A stretch of 55,924 nucleotides of DNA from an uncultured Clostridia bacterium (GCA_947585105.1 CANPWV010000006.1:1-55924); one strand, 5' to 3'. Shown: positions 1 through 8,644, numbered from the stretch's first letter. The notes: a model not told the origin generated them from the letters alone. Numbers and translations: made by a program.

Positions 1-2373
1 AATAGTGAAATAGAAAGATTAAGTTTAGCGATGGCTAACGCTAGCAAATTAACAAACTTACAGTATTTGGGAATATTCGGATATGATACACCGATAATGA
101 ATTCTTTTGCAATAGGAAAAGATGGACACGACTTATATAAAATGGGACTTAGTGATTATATTTCAAATTTAAGCGATATCAGTTCTCTTTCAACATGGAG
201 TTCTTCTGTAAAAAAATCTGTTAAATGGGCGTATCTTAATAATAATAGTATAACAAGTGTAAGTTCGCTTAAAGGTTATTCACTTTTATATGAAGTTTGG
301 TTATTTGATAATCATTCATTGTTAAATCTAGATGGTTTTGAAAATAATGAAAATTTAACCTTTTTAATATGTCAAAATAACGGACAATTAAATAGTATTG
401 AAGGATTGGGAGGTACTACTGCGCTATATGATGCCGTTTTATATGGTTGTTCAAATTTAAGAAGTTTAAATGGTTTTGAAACTTCAAATAATCTATATAG
501 TTTGAGAGCGTATAATTGTAACTTGAATAATATTTCTTCTTTAGTACAATTAAATGATGAAGGAAAATACATTGGAAAGTTAAATTATTTAAATATAGAG
601 AACAATAAAGAATTAGAAAATGTTGATATTATAGCAAAATGTAATACTATAAGAAATTTATATTTGGCTGGTAACACCAAGATGATTGCAGATGAAGTTA
701 AATTATTAGGAGATATAATTAAGTTATGTGGAAATAATTATAGTTTACCTGATGATTATTTTGATTTGTTTGAAAATGGAACAATATTAAAATGGGCATC
801 AAAGAACTTGACAGATTATTCTTTAAAAATAAATTCTTTGAAAGGAAGGACAAATTTACAATATTTAAGACTATATGATAATCCTGGATTAGCTCAGTCA
901 AGGCTTGCTAAATTAATAAAAGAAGGTAATCTTAATGTTTCAGAATTAGATACAATATTAAAAAATTTAACACAACTTACAGAAAGTGAAATTTCTTATA
1001 TAAATTCCTTAAAATCAATGGGCGAATCAAATATAAAATTATTGAATGATTCACAAATAGAAGGAATGGAAGAAAATAGTGATATATATTTTAGATATGT
1101 ATTGTCAACTCTAACAGGCTTAAAGAAACTTTCTGTAGCAAAAATAACAAACTTGACAAAAATAGATTTTTTGAATACTGTAAAATCGCTTAGTGAATTC
1201 GACTATAGAGATACAAATGTTACAGATGTGACATTACTAAATGGTGAAAGTAGATTAACTTTAATTTATACTAATGGAGCGAAAACAGATTTATCTACAA
1301 TTCAATCAACTCTTGAAAAAATATATTCTAATCCTGATACTACTGATGGAGATTTGGATTTTGCTTATAGTGGTTTGGAATTCAATCCTTGTTATTGTGG
1401 TGTAATGATACCTCCATACGAAGGTTATACGGATGCGTTTTCTAGCTGTAAGAGCTTAGAAAATTTGAGAGTTGGATTGATTTATGATATTACTGGATCT
1501 TATGATATTTATCCTACTTTTAATTTAGAAGGTTGTGATAGCTTAAAAAAATTTCATTTCTTTAAAGGGTATCTAAAGCTTCCTAGTCATCATATTGACT
1601 CTGTTTGGGTTCAAAGTGGTTGTGATATTTTAGGTAATCAATGCCCTTCTATAGATAATTTGTATGCTCACGAAGGTTGTTTCTACGGGCGTTTTGGTGA
1701 ATTAGAGAATTGTAGTTTGGGAAGTCTGACTTTAAGGAGGTATAATGCTGAGAATCTTTTAAATGGAGTATCAGTGTTAGAGAATTCAAAAACTACTTTA
1801 ACAAATTTAATAGGTTATGATTCTAAACACGTTTATTATGCTGGTGGAGAAAATGGCATAGAGGTAGGTAATTTTGAAAATTTTGAAGGATTTACTGGCT
1901 TGACAAATGTAGTTTTTGCAGGTGCTTACGATTCAGATATATTGGTAGGTATTAGTAACTTGGTAAATTTAACATCATTAAATGTTAGAAGCAATAAAAT
2001 TACTGATATTAGTGAACTTCATGAGTTAAGTTTATTAGAGAATTTGTATTTAGAAGATAATAATATTTCTGATTTATATTGTGAAGTATCTGAAGATGAT
2101 GAAAATAGTAGGAAGGTGAGTATATTTGAAAATATGGAACACCTCGAAACTTTAGAGCTTTCTACAAATCAAATTGAAGATTTATCTGGATTAGAATGTT
2201 TATTAAACTTTAGAGATGAAAATGGAAAAATGGTCTTAAAAAATCTCTATATAAAAAATAATTCATTAGAAAGATACGCTGTTTCAGGTTATGATAATTT
2301 AGGACTAATTCAAAAATTTATAGAAGCAGGTTGCACTGTATCTTATGATGAAAGTGATTTTCAAACAAATTAA
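1..2373 (+). CDS. Leucine-rich-repeat surface protein, 5' end outside window
   Basis: The frame is open from the first base, so the gene begins upstream; the ATG at 31 is only an internal methionine. About 790 residues are visible. They contain irregular 21-24-residue leucine-rich repeats of the SDS22/internalin type, clearest at the C-terminal end (for example SLNVRSNKITDISELHELS and LENLYLEDNNISDL). Such proteins are usually extracellular binding proteins. There is no LPXTG-like motif or C-terminal membrane helix, so anchoring must come from the missing N-terminus or from another mechanism. A small membrane-protein gene follows 15 bp downstream behind a GGAGGA ribosome site. The missing 5' end leaves open that this too is a pilin-headed cassette like those at 3955 and 11929. 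The LRR call is firm; the function is unknown. Confidence 0.8.
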   Translation, partial: NSEIERLSLAMANASKLTNLQYLGIFGYDTPIMNSFAIGKDGHDLYKMGLSDYISNLSDISSLSTWSSSVKKSVKWAYLNNNSITSVSSLKGYSLLYEVWLFDNHSLLNLDGFENNENLTFLICQNNGQLNSIEGLGGTTALYDAVLYGCSNLRSLNGFETSNNLYSLRAYNCNLNNISSLVQLNDEGKYIGKLNYLNIENNKELENVDIIAKCNTIRNLYLAGNTKMIADEVKLLGDIIKLCGNNYSLPDDYFDLFENGTILKWASKNLTDYSLKINSLKGRTNLQYLRLYDNPGLAQSRLAKLIKEGNLNVSELDTILKNLTQLTESEISYINSLKSMGESNIKLLNDSQIEGMEENSDIYFRYVLSTLTGLKKLSVAKITNLTKIDFLNTVKSLSEFDYRDTNVTDVTLLNGESRLTLIYTNGAKTDLSTIQSTLEKIYSNPDTTDGDLDFAYSGLEFNPCYCGVMIPPYEGYTDAFSSCKSLENLRVGLIYDITGSYDIYPTFNLEGCDSLKKFHFFKGYLKLPSHHIDSVWVQSGCDILGNQCPSIDNLYAHEGCFYGRFGELENCSLGSLTLRRYNAENLLNGVSVLENSKTTLTNLIGYDSKHVYYAGGENGIEVGNFENFEGFTGLTNVVFAGAYDSDILVGISNLVNLTSLNVRSNKITDISELHELSLLENLYLEDNNISDLYCEVSEDDENSRKVSIFENMEHLETLELSTNQIEDLSGLECLLNFRDENGKMVLKNLYIKNNSLERYAVSGYDNLGLIQKFIEAGCTVSYDESDFQTN

Positions 2374-2388
2374 AATTGGAGGAAGATT

Positions 2389-2664
2389 ATGGACAAAAAG
2401 AGAATATTTTTAATGATTTTAGTTGCGTTTATTATTTTAATTGTTATTTTTATGATTGTAAAAAATAAAAAATCTGAAACAAAAAATAACTCGTCAAATT
2501 CATTAAATCAAGAAGCAAAAACAAGAAGCGAATATGATGAAGTAAATGGTGTATATACAATTTATGATAAAAAAACAAATGAAATAATTACAACGACAAA
2601 TGATGTAGTAAATTTAAAAAGATATGAAGATAACCCAGATTATAATCCAAATCCTGATTATTAG
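2389..2664 (+). CDS. Small single-pass membrane protein, unknown function
   Basis: A 91-residue protein with a good ribosome site (TGGAGGAAG) ahead of its ATG. Residues 5-25 form one strongly hydrophobic helix preceded by Lys-Lys-Arg, so it is either a signal anchor or an uncleaved signal peptide with the tail outside. The remaining part is polar, rich in Asn, Lys and Thr, and ends in a short Asp-Asn-Pro-Asp-Tyr-type repeat. It sits 15 bp after the LRR gene and ends at a strong terminator, so the two probably form one transcript. I do not recognise a family. Confidence 0.7.
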   Translation: MDKKRIFLMILVAFIILIVIFMIVKNKKSETKNNSSNSLNQEAKTRSEYDEVNGVYTIYDKKTNEIITTTNDVVNLKRYEDNPDYNPNPDY

Positions 2665-2670
2665 AATTAT

Positions 2671-2709
2671 AAAAAACTGTTAGAAATTTTTCTAACAGTT
2701 TTTTTTGTA
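2671..2709 (+). terminator. Rho-independent terminator after LRR operon
   Basis: Stem AACTGTTAGAAA paired with TTTCTAACAGTT, followed by an uninterrupted T run. Confidence 0.9.
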
Positions 2710-2743
2710 TTTTAATAATAATTATTTTTTTATTAAAAAAGTA

Positions 2744-2772
2744 TTGCAATTTGAAATAAAATGTGGTATTAT
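2744..2772 (+). promoter_or_regulatory. Candidate sigma-A promoter and leader for the Rpn gene
   Basis: TTGCAA and TATTAT are separated by 17 bp; an overlapping TATAAT lies at 2770-2775. A leader of about 170 nt follows. It contains an inverted repeat (ATCTTAATT / AATTAAGAT, 2794-2818) followed by a T run, which could act as a leader terminator or attenuator. Otherwise the 2710-2957 gap shows nothing. Confidence 0.45.
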
Positions 2773-2957
2773 AATTTCAGTTTTTTTCAATTGATCTTAA
2801 TTGATTCAAATTAAGATTTTTTCCAAACAAATATCAAATATAAAATTTATTCAAGAAAGGTTGTGATTAAAAAAGATATTTTTTTAAATTTTTATAACTA
2901 AAGATAAAAGATTAAAATAAGAAATAAAAAATTAAAAATAGCAAAGGAGAGAATTTA

Positions 2958-3851
2958 ATGGTAAAAAAAGAAGAAAAAATATCATTTAATCCTACAAACG
3001 ACTATGTGTTTAAAAGAATATTTGGTCATGTAGGAAATGAAGAAATAACAAAAGGATTATTGAGCGCAATAATTGGAAAAGAAATAAAAGATGTAAAATT
3101 AGATTTAGATAAAAATAAAATATTAGAAAGAGATTTTAATGATGATAAATCTGGAATATTAGATGTAAGAGCAACATTAAATGATAATGTAGAATGTGAT
3201 ATAGAAGTACAAATAATAGATACAAAAGATATAATTGAAAGAATATTATTTTACTGGAGTAAATTATATAGTAAGGGAATAGAAAAAGGAAGTAATAATT
3301 ATAAAATTTTAAAAAAAGTAATAATAATATTGATAACGAAGTATGAAATAGAAGAATTGAGCAAAATAGAGAAAACATTAACAAAATGGCAAATAAGAGA
3401 AGAAAACTATCAAAATAGGGTGTTGACAGACAAGCTTGAATTTTATATACTAGAATTACCTAAATACAAGAGATATAAAAACATAAGTGAAAGCTTAAGT
3501 AATTGGGTAAAATTTATAGAAAGTCCAGGTGAGCTAGATATGAAAAAAATAAAAGATGAAAATATCAAAAAAGCGAAGGAAGAGTTAGAAATAATAAATA
3601 TGGACGAATATGAAGAAGCAATGGCTTTAAGAAGAGAAATGTTTTTATATGACCAAGCTTCAAGAGAAAGACACGCATATGAAGATGGAGAAAAAGCTGG
3701 ATTTGAAAAAGGAGAAAAATCAGGTAAAAAATTAGGCGAACAGAATTCAAAAATAGAAATAGCTAAAAAAATGTTAACTAAATCAATAGATATAGATACA
3801 ATAATAGAAATAACAGGACTTTCAAAAGAAGAAATAGAGAAATTAAAATAA
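2958..3851 (+). CDS. Rpn-family PD-(D/E)XK nuclease / putative transposase
   Basis: A 297-residue protein of the Rpn (recombination-promoting nuclease, PDDEXK_2) family. It starts with the family hallmark NPTNDYVFKRIFG at residues 11-23. The nuclease core follows with the acidic Asp in GILDVRA and the E-x-Q motif in CDIEVQI (residues about 65-87). The C-terminus has a Gly/Lys/Glu-rich linker and a short helical tail (IIEITGLSKEEIEKLK), also typical. Relatives promote RecA-independent recombination or act in phage defence; the family is common in gut Firmicutes. An AAAGGAG ribosome site precedes the ATG. It lies directly upstream of pilin-like cassette A, but a terminator separates them. Confidence 0.88.
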   Translation: MVKKEEKISFNPTNDYVFKRIFGHVGNEEITKGLLSAIIGKEIKDVKLDLDKNKILERDFNDDKSGILDVRATLNDNVECDIEVQIIDTKDIIERILFYWSKLYSKGIEKGSNNYKILKKVIIILITKYEIEELSKIEKTLTKWQIREENYQNRVLTDKLEFYILELPKYKRYKNISESLSNWVKFIESPGELDMKKIKDENIKKAKEELEIINMDEYEEAMALRREMFLYDQASRERHAYEDGEKAGFEKGEKSGKKLGEQNSKIEIAKKMLTKSIDIDTIIEITGLSKEEIEKLK

Positions 3852-3888
3852 TCACATTTTGTGTACAAAATGATAATTAAATACATAA

Positions 3889-3925
3889 TTAATGAGCGAT
3901 ATAAAAATATCGCTCATTGTTTTGT
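3889..3925 (+). terminator. Terminator between Rpn gene and cassette A
   Basis: Stem AATGAGCGATAT / ATATCGCTCATT with a 3-4 nt loop, followed by GTTTTGTT. It would block read-through into cassette A. Confidence 0.8.
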
Positions 3926-3953
3926 TAGTGATTCGTTATAATGGAAAAAAATA

Positions 3954-4016
3954 GACTATTATTGTTCTGCTAATTTTGGCTAGAGTATCTCTAAACGCAA
4001 TTATAGGGGATAATGG
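3954..4016 (+). repeat. Pilin-cassette core, copy A
   Basis: First of three dispersed direct copies of a 63-64 bp core that begins at GACTATTATTGT and ends at GGGGATAATGG. It encodes TIIVLLILA-R-VSLNAIIGDNG. Compared with copies B and C it has a Gly-to-Arg change and lacks the extra C ahead of GGGGAT, so it stays in frame. Confidence 0.85.
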
Positions 4017-4740
4017 AATTATAACAAACACGATGAATGCGAAAGAAATAAGTGAAAAAAATAATATTATTGAACTTATAATGAGTAAGCTAATAAGTTA
4101 TAATATTGGAACAATTACTGATAATGTTAAAGCTAATGTTAAAGAAGCTATGAATAAATTATTAGAAGAAAATCTTGTAGATAGTGTATTCGGAGATACA
4201 GGTGCAAATACAGTTGAAGGTGAACAAAGTGAAGAAGGTAAAGGAGGTTTTGCTGGGATACATTGTTGGACTAATGGAGAAAAATCTTCTGTATTGAATA
4301 TTTCTGGAGAAGGAACTTTATATTGCTATGGTGGAAAAGGCGGAAATATTACTATTGATAATATAAGTAATGTCACAGCTTTAAATGGAAGATTTAGACA
4401 AGATAAAAATGATAATAGAGAAACAACTGTACTAAATCAATGTGTAATCTATTCTCAATTAGGTTTTTCTTTAGATGAAATAAATAAAGATCAAGAAATA
4501 TATCATACAGATTTAGATTGTTATCAAACTTATAAAAATGGAGATTTAGAAGTTGCAAAAGTTTCTGATACATTAGAATATGCTAATAATCCTGAAGGAA
4601 TGATTATTTTCTTAAATAATGAAAATCCAAATTATAGAACAATAGATTATGACACATATACAAAATATGGTAATCTAGGGATTGGTTCTGGAGCTGGTCT
4701 TCATGAATATTCTAATGGAAGTTTAACAATAAGTAATTAG
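3955..4740 (+). CDS. Start-less pilin-like cassette A
   Basis: The frame opens at ACT 3955, directly after an in-frame TAG, and reads TIIVLLILARVSLNAIIGDNG, then ITNTMNAKEISEKNN and about 230 further residues. This matches the second half of the helix in Clostridia pilin-like proteins (usual form KGITLIALVITI-xx-LLILAGVS). The first half, with the prepilin cleavage site, is missing. No ATG or GTG with a ribosome site precedes it; the nearest usable codon is TTG 3976 inside the helix. The C-terminal part is Gly- and Asn-rich (GEGTLYCYGGKGG) and has no family I recognise. It lies behind a terminator without a visible promoter. It is probably silent unless recombined; a remnant of a deletion is the alternative. 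Confidence 0.6.
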   Translation, partial: TIIVLLILARVSLNAIIGDNGIITNTMNAKEISEKNNIIELIMSKLISYNIGTITDNVKANVKEAMNKLLEENLVDSVFGDTGANTVEGEQSEEGKGGFAGIHCWTNGEKSSVLNISGEGTLYCYGGKGGNITIDNISNVTALNGRFRQDKNDNRETTVLNQCVIYSQLGFSLDEINKDQEIYHTDLDCYQTYKNGDLEVAKVSDTLEYANNPEGMIIFLNNENPNYRTIDYDTYTKYGNLGIGSGAGLHEYSNGSLTISN

Positions 4741-4752
4741 ATTTTAATATTT

Positions 4753-5028
4753 TTAATTAGGATACCTCTCATAGAGGTATCTTATTATTTTATCTAAATT
4801 TAGTTCTGTTATATTTATAAAAATATTTTTGTCAATTGAAATCCAGATTCCGATTTGGTATTTGTCGTTATTGTCAACAATTGCTGAAATTAGATCAATC
4901 ATATCTATTGGGTTTCCGAAACTTCTTTCAAATTTGGCTTCTTTTAAATCAAATTTAGAATTGTAAAAATTTTTTAAAAATTCTTCTAATTTTTCTTTGC
5001 TTTCTGAAAAAAGATTTAATTCATACAT
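4753..5028 (-). CDS. Conserved-looking small soluble protein, unknown function
   Basis: A 91-residue minus-strand protein with an AAAGGAA ribosome site upstream of the ATG. It is charged, has no membrane segment, and mixes helix-forming (SESKEKLEEFLKNFY) and strand-like (YQIGIWISIDKNIFINITE) stretches, suggesting a small alpha/beta fold. Spacing and ribosome site support a real gene. Its last codons overlap the convergent terminator. I do not recognise it. Confidence 0.6.
   Translation of the reverse strand: MYELNLFSESKEKLEEFLKNFYNSKFDLKEAKFERSFGNPIDMIDLISAIVDNNDKYQIGIWISIDKNIFINITELNLDKIIRYLYERYPN
4759..4792. terminator. Convergent terminator
   Basis: GATACCTCT / AGAGGTATC stem with a CAT loop, followed by TTATTATTTT. 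It ends cassette A and also overlaps the last codons of the opposing small gene. Confidence 0.7.
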
Positions 5029-5086
5029 TTTGAAAATTCCTTTCTATATCACATTTTGGTATATTTTGAAAATTTAGGCAAATAAT

Positions 5087-5785
5087 ATGTATATGATGAA
5101 AAAATTTATTTATGTTTTAATTTTAATATGTTTAGCAACCATAAGTCTTAGCGGTTGTGGTAATGACAAAAATAATATCAAATTAGAAAAAGGTCTTAGT
5201 GAAGTAAGATATTTGGAAAATCAAAATATAACAATGTTTAATAAATTTCTTACAAATGAATATTCTATAGATACTGGCGAAATTGATTGGGAGGCTGTAA
5301 CAGAAGATTTTAATATTTTTAGAAATTCTGTAGATGTTATTCTTATTGATTTTGCAAGTATTCAAATTCCAAGTAAAAGTATAGTAGATCTTGAAAATTG
5401 CTTTAGAAATATGGAAAATTTCTTAACAAATAAGGATTTGTATGGCTTTATAGGTTCACTTTGTGATTGCTACAATCTTGCTTCATATTCTATATTAGAT
5501 AATATGCCTGAAAGCGAAGAAATTAAACTGGAAAAGAAAGCAAAAACAGACCTTTTGTATGTAGGCTATTATATAATGAGCGAAAATAGAGTAGAAGGAC
5601 TAAATAATCTTAATATGTTTGAAACAAATTATTCTAATTTAAGTTCAAATAAAAAATATTTAGAAAATAATTCATATAAAGTCAATAAAATTTTTATGAA
5701 TATTCAAAATTTAAGAGGGCAAATTGAGGATCAAAATTTTGACATGGCAAAAGAGACTTTGATAAAAATTTTTGAGTTTTTTTAA
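5087..5785 (+). CDS. Lipoprotein, unknown function
   Basis: A 232-residue protein with a lipoprotein signal peptide: basic start, hydrophobic core and lipobox LSGC, with the lipidated Cys at residue 24. The mature part is helical and charged and has no motif I know. ATG codons at 5087, 5093 and 5096 are all possible starts; the ribosome site (TTAGG) is weak, so the exact start is uncertain. The gene stands alone between the divergent small gene at 5028 and a terminator. Confidence 0.75.
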   Translation: MYMMKKFIYVLILICLATISLSGCGNDKNNIKLEKGLSEVRYLENQNITMFNKFLTNEYSIDTGEIDWEAVTEDFNIFRNSVDVILIDFASIQIPSKSIVDLENCFRNMENFLTNKDLYGFIGSLCDCYNLASYSILDNMPESEEIKLEKKAKTDLLYVGYYIMSENRVEGLNNLNMFETNYSNLSSNKKYLENNSYKVNKIFMNIQNLRGQIEDQNFDMAKETLIKIFEFF

Positions 5786-5832
5786 TATAAAATCTTTGTA
5801 AATATTGAAAACAAAGAGAAAATTTTAGAGGT

Positions 5833-5878
5833 GCACATAACAGGTTTCCAAACAATAGTTATGTGTATACTTTTTTAT
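5833..5878 (+). terminator. Probable terminator after lipoprotein gene
   Basis: CACATAAC / GTTATGTG stem around a 16 nt loop, then TATACTTTTTT. The rest of the 5786-6170 gap holds no gene I can see. It has a possible promoter -10 (TATACT, 6111-6116) ahead of the recombinase leader, without a good -35. Confidence 0.5.
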
Positions 5879-6170
5879 TAAAAAATTTTTGAACTTAATT
5901 AAAGTCGAAAAATTAATAGCATTCGTGAGGACACTCTTATTACTTTATGACGAACGGTCAAAACAGCTATATTTATAGGGTTTTGAGAAAATGGCGTTTT
6001 TTAAAAAAGTCTAAAAAATCAAAAAATTAGGTCAAAATTGAAAAATATTAAAAGTTTAAAAGGTTTAAAAAATAGTTAACATAACACTTTATTTTCTTAA
6101 AAAATTATGTTATACTCGTAAATACGACACATTTTTGTGTACAAAAAGTAATTAATAAAAGGAGGTGAAA

Positions 6171-6218
6171 ATGTGTACAAAAGATGAATATAATTTGAGA
6201 TTAAAAAATTTAAAATAG
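6171..6218 (+). CDS. 15-residue leader peptide upstream of the recombinase
   Basis: An AAAGGAGGTG ribosome site of near-perfect strength precedes ATG TGT ACA, which opens a 15-codon frame ending TAG at 6218. The recombinase ribosome site (TAGGAGG) begins at that stop codon and its ATG follows 12 nt later, so the two are likely translationally coupled. The start codon overlaps a TGTGTACAAAA motif that also occurs at 6136-6146. It is either a regulatory leader peptide or a remnant of a truncated gene. Confidence 0.45.
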   Translation: MCTKDEYNLRLKNLK

Positions 6219-6230
6219 GAGGAAAATTAA

Positions 6231-7850
6231 ATGATTACAATTAAGAATCCTGAGAAATATTCAGCAGGATTGTACACGAGATTATCTAATGAAAAAATCG
6301 AAGCTGGAAACAGCGAAGTTTTAATCGAAAATGAAGACGAAAGAGAAAGTGGTAGTATTAGTACACAAAAGGCATTCTTGAATTCTTTCTGTAGAGAAAA
6401 TAATATTAAAGTTTTTGACACTTATGTAGATGATGGTGTTTCTGGTGCTACATTTGATAGACCAGACTTTAACAGATTGATTCGTGATATCGAAAAGAAA
6501 AAAGTAAATCTTGTTTTAGTTAAAGACTTGTCTCGTTTTGGAAGACTTTCAAGTAAGATATCATATTATCTAGAGGAATTCTTTATTGAAAAAGGAGTAA
6601 GATTTATTGCTATTTCAGATGACATTGATACAGGTCATATTGAGACTTCAGAGGAAATGGTTCAATTTAAAGCTTTTTTCAATGAATGGTATGTAAGAGA
6701 TACTTCAAGAAAAGTTAGAAATGGTAAGAGAATTAGAGCAAAAGAGGGAAAAGTAATGACTACATATCCAACTTATGGATATAAAAAAGATCCAAAAGAT
6801 TGCAATCATTATATTGTAGATATGGAGACAGCGCCAATAGTTCAAGAAATATTTGAGCTTGCTAAAAGTGGAAAAACTGCGACACAAATTGCAAATATGA
6901 TGACAGTAAAAAAAGTATTATTACCTTCAGAAATTATAGGAAATAATCATACGAGAAATATGGAAATTAAAAGGGGCTGGAACAGAAACACTGTAAATAG
7001 AATACTTCAAAATGTTACATATCTTGGTTGGGTTTCAAATGGTAATACAAAAAAGGTTAACTATAAGAGTAAGAAAACTATGGTTATGCCAAAGGAAAAT
7101 AGGATAGTTGTTAAAAATATGCATACGCCGATTATTGATTTGGAAACTTTTGAAATAGTTCAATCAATGCTTGAAATGCGTAGAGGTGTAAGAACGAAGA
7201 CTTACGACTGGTTGCTAAAAGGCGTGATGTATTGTAGAGAGTGCGGGAAGAAGATGAGTTTAGTACCTCAAAGACGCTCTGATGGAAGGACATTATTTTA
7301 TTTTAGGTGCAATACTTATGCTTCTAACCCGTCTTTTCATTTATGCACACCACACAGTAGCAATTTGGAAAAAACTACAACTAATGTTTTACAAATGATT
7401 AGAGCAAAATGTAAGCAAGTTTTAGAAGAAGAGACATTTATGAAAATTGCTCAAAATAAAGAAGCTCTCGACTTGAAAAATGAAATTATAATTTCTGAGA
7501 AAAAAATCGTAGAAATTAACAAGAAAATTGATGAACTATATGGTTCAAAATTTAAGGGAATGTTTGATGATGACGATTTCCAAAGAATTTATAACAACTT
7601 AAAAAAAGAAAGAAACGAAAATGAAACAAGAGTTGAAAATTTAAAGAAAAGACTCGGAAAGCAAGAATCTACAGATGAAATTAAAAAAGTAATTAAAAAC
7701 TTTTATAATTGCAAAGAAGTCACAAGAATAGACTTGATTTCACTTGTTGATAAAATCGAAATAACTGAGGACAAAAAAATTTCAATTCATTATAAGTATA
7801 ATCTTTTAAATCAAATTTTAACTGATGGCTTAGAAGAAGATGTCAGCTAA
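6231..7850 (+). CDS. Large serine site-specific recombinase
   Basis: A 539-residue member of the large serine recombinase family (TnpX/phage-integrase type), which cuts both DNA strands through a 5'-phosphoserine link. The resolvase domain spans about residues 8-160, with the nucleophile Ser in AGLYTRLSNEK and the motif LVLVKDLSRFGR. The recombinase domain (about 185-290) includes GYKKDP and a helix-turn-helix-like TATQIANMM. The zinc-ribbon domain (about 330-390) has CRECGKK and C-N...HLC pairs, and a coiled coil plus a C-terminal domain follow. Length and domain order look complete, so it may be active. No phage or conjugation genes surround it, so it is either the last piece of an element or serves local DNA rearrangement. 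Cassette A lies 1.5 kb upstream. Confidence 0.93.
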   Translation: MITIKNPEKYSAGLYTRLSNEKIEAGNSEVLIENEDERESGSISTQKAFLNSFCRENNIKVFDTYVDDGVSGATFDRPDFNRLIRDIEKKKVNLVLVKDLSRFGRLSSKISYYLEEFFIEKGVRFIAISDDIDTGHIETSEEMVQFKAFFNEWYVRDTSRKVRNGKRIRAKEGKVMTTYPTYGYKKDPKDCNHYIVDMETAPIVQEIFELAKSGKTATQIANMMTVKKVLLPSEIIGNNHTRNMEIKRGWNRNTVNRILQNVTYLGWVSNGNTKKVNYKSKKTMVMPKENRIVVKNMHTPIIDLETFEIVQSMLEMRRGVRTKTYDWLLKGVMYCRECGKKMSLVPQRRSDGRTLFYFRCNTYASNPSFHLCTPHSSNLEKTTTNVLQMIRAKCKQVLEEETFMKIAQNKEALDLKNEIIISEKKIVEINKKIDELYGSKFKGMFDDDDFQRIYNNLKKERNENETRVENLKKRLGKQESTDEIKKVIKNFYNCKEVTRIDLISLVDKIEITEDKKISIHYKYNLLNQILTDGLEEDVS

Positions 7851-7882
7851 AACATTAAAAGCAAAAAGCTTTTAATGTTTTG
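7849..7882. terminator. Convergent hairpin between recombinase and DUF1540-like gene
   Basis: AAAACATTAAAAG / CTTTTAATGTTTT perfect 13 bp stem overlapping both stop codons. T runs are short on both sides, so terminator strength is uncertain. Confidence 0.55.
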
Positions 7883-8036
7883 CCTTATAACTACTACAAA
7901 CAGTTTCTGTTACTCCACCTGAATCACAGTTTTCACAAGGTTTTACTAAAATATTTGTTAATAAGCACTCTTTTGTTGCTCTACCATTATAAAGGCAACT
8001 TGAAACGGTGCAATTTATTTTTTGATGTTCTTCCAT
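7872..8036 (-). CDS. DUF1540-like cysteine-rich small protein
   Basis: A 54-residue minus-strand protein with an AAAGGAAG ribosome site about 12 nt ahead of its ATG. The sequence INCTVSSCLYNGR at residues 7-19 followed by ECLLTNILV, CENC and a final CSSYK fits the DUF1540 pattern of short Cys-rich proteins found in spore-forming Firmicutes (Cys at 9, 14, 24, 34, 37 and 47). The even Cys count suggests metal binding, but that is inference. The plus-strand frame over the same bases is low-complexity and lacks a ribosome site, so I reject it. Confidence 0.7.
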   Translation of the reverse strand: MEEHQKINCTVSSCLYNGRATKECLLTNILVKPCENCDSGGVTETVCSSYKAKH

Positions 8037-8151
8037 TTTCTATTTACTTCCTTTCTATAAATATATTATTATTGTGTGTAAAATTTAATTAATTATTCTT
8101 TAAAAATTTGTTATAGTGTAGTATAATATAAATGTTTAAAGGAGAAAATAT

Positions 8152-8634
8152 ATGTTAACAATTAATGTTTTGTGTGTTGGAAAAATAAAAGAGAAATTTT
8201 TTAGAGAGGCAATTTTAGAATATTCTAAGAGACTTTCTAAATATTGTAATTTAAATATAATAGAAGTAGAAGATAATAGAATACCAGATAAATTAAGCTC
8301 TAGTACTGAAAAAGCGATTAAAGATGAAGAGGCTTTAAAAATGATTAATCATTTGAAAAAAGATACATATTTAATTTGCCTTGATTTAAATGGAAAAGAA
8401 TATGATTCTGTAGAGTTTTCTGAGAAAATCTCAAAACTTACTTCTTATGGCAATAGTAATATTACTTTTGTAATCGGAGGAACACTTGGAATTGGTGATG
8501 AAATTTTAAAAATGGCAAAAGAAAAAATTTCTTTTTCAAAAATGACTTTTCCTCATCAACTAATAAGAGTTTTTCTATTAGAGCAAATTTATAGAGGATT
8601 TAAAATAATGGGTGGAGAGACATATCATAGGTAA
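8152..8634 (+). CDS. rlmH: 23S rRNA pseudouridine(1915)-N3-methyltransferase RlmH
   Basis: A 160-residue SPOUT-class methyltransferase, the usual size for the family. It methylates pseudouridine 1915 in helix 69 of 23S rRNA using S-adenosylmethionine. The knot region carries FVIGGTLGIG (residues about 104-113). The end matches the family signature, with SKMTFPHQLIRVFLLEQIYR and a C-terminal GGETYHR. The ribosome site is AAAGGAG. A strong hairpin terminator follows directly. Confidence 0.97.
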   Translation: MLTINVLCVGKIKEKFFREAILEYSKRLSKYCNLNIIEVEDNRIPDKLSSSTEKAIKDEEALKMINHLKKDTYLICLDLNGKEYDSVEFSEKISKLTSYGNSNITFVIGGTLGIGDEILKMAKEKISFSKMTFPHQLIRVFLLEQIYRGFKIMGGETYHR

Positions 8635-8644
8635 ATATGAAAAA

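Noticed and set aside
5786-6170. Gene, tRNA or attachment site in the gap before the recombinase
   Set aside because: No open frame with a ribosome site, no cloverleaf and no convincing direct or inverted repeat pair was found.
7880-8092. Plus-strand 70-residue frame
   Set aside because: Low-complexity shadow of the minus-strand DUF1540-like gene, without a ribosome site.
8108-8127. Promoter TTGTTA / TATAAT ahead of rlmH
   Set aside because: The boxes are only 8 bp apart.
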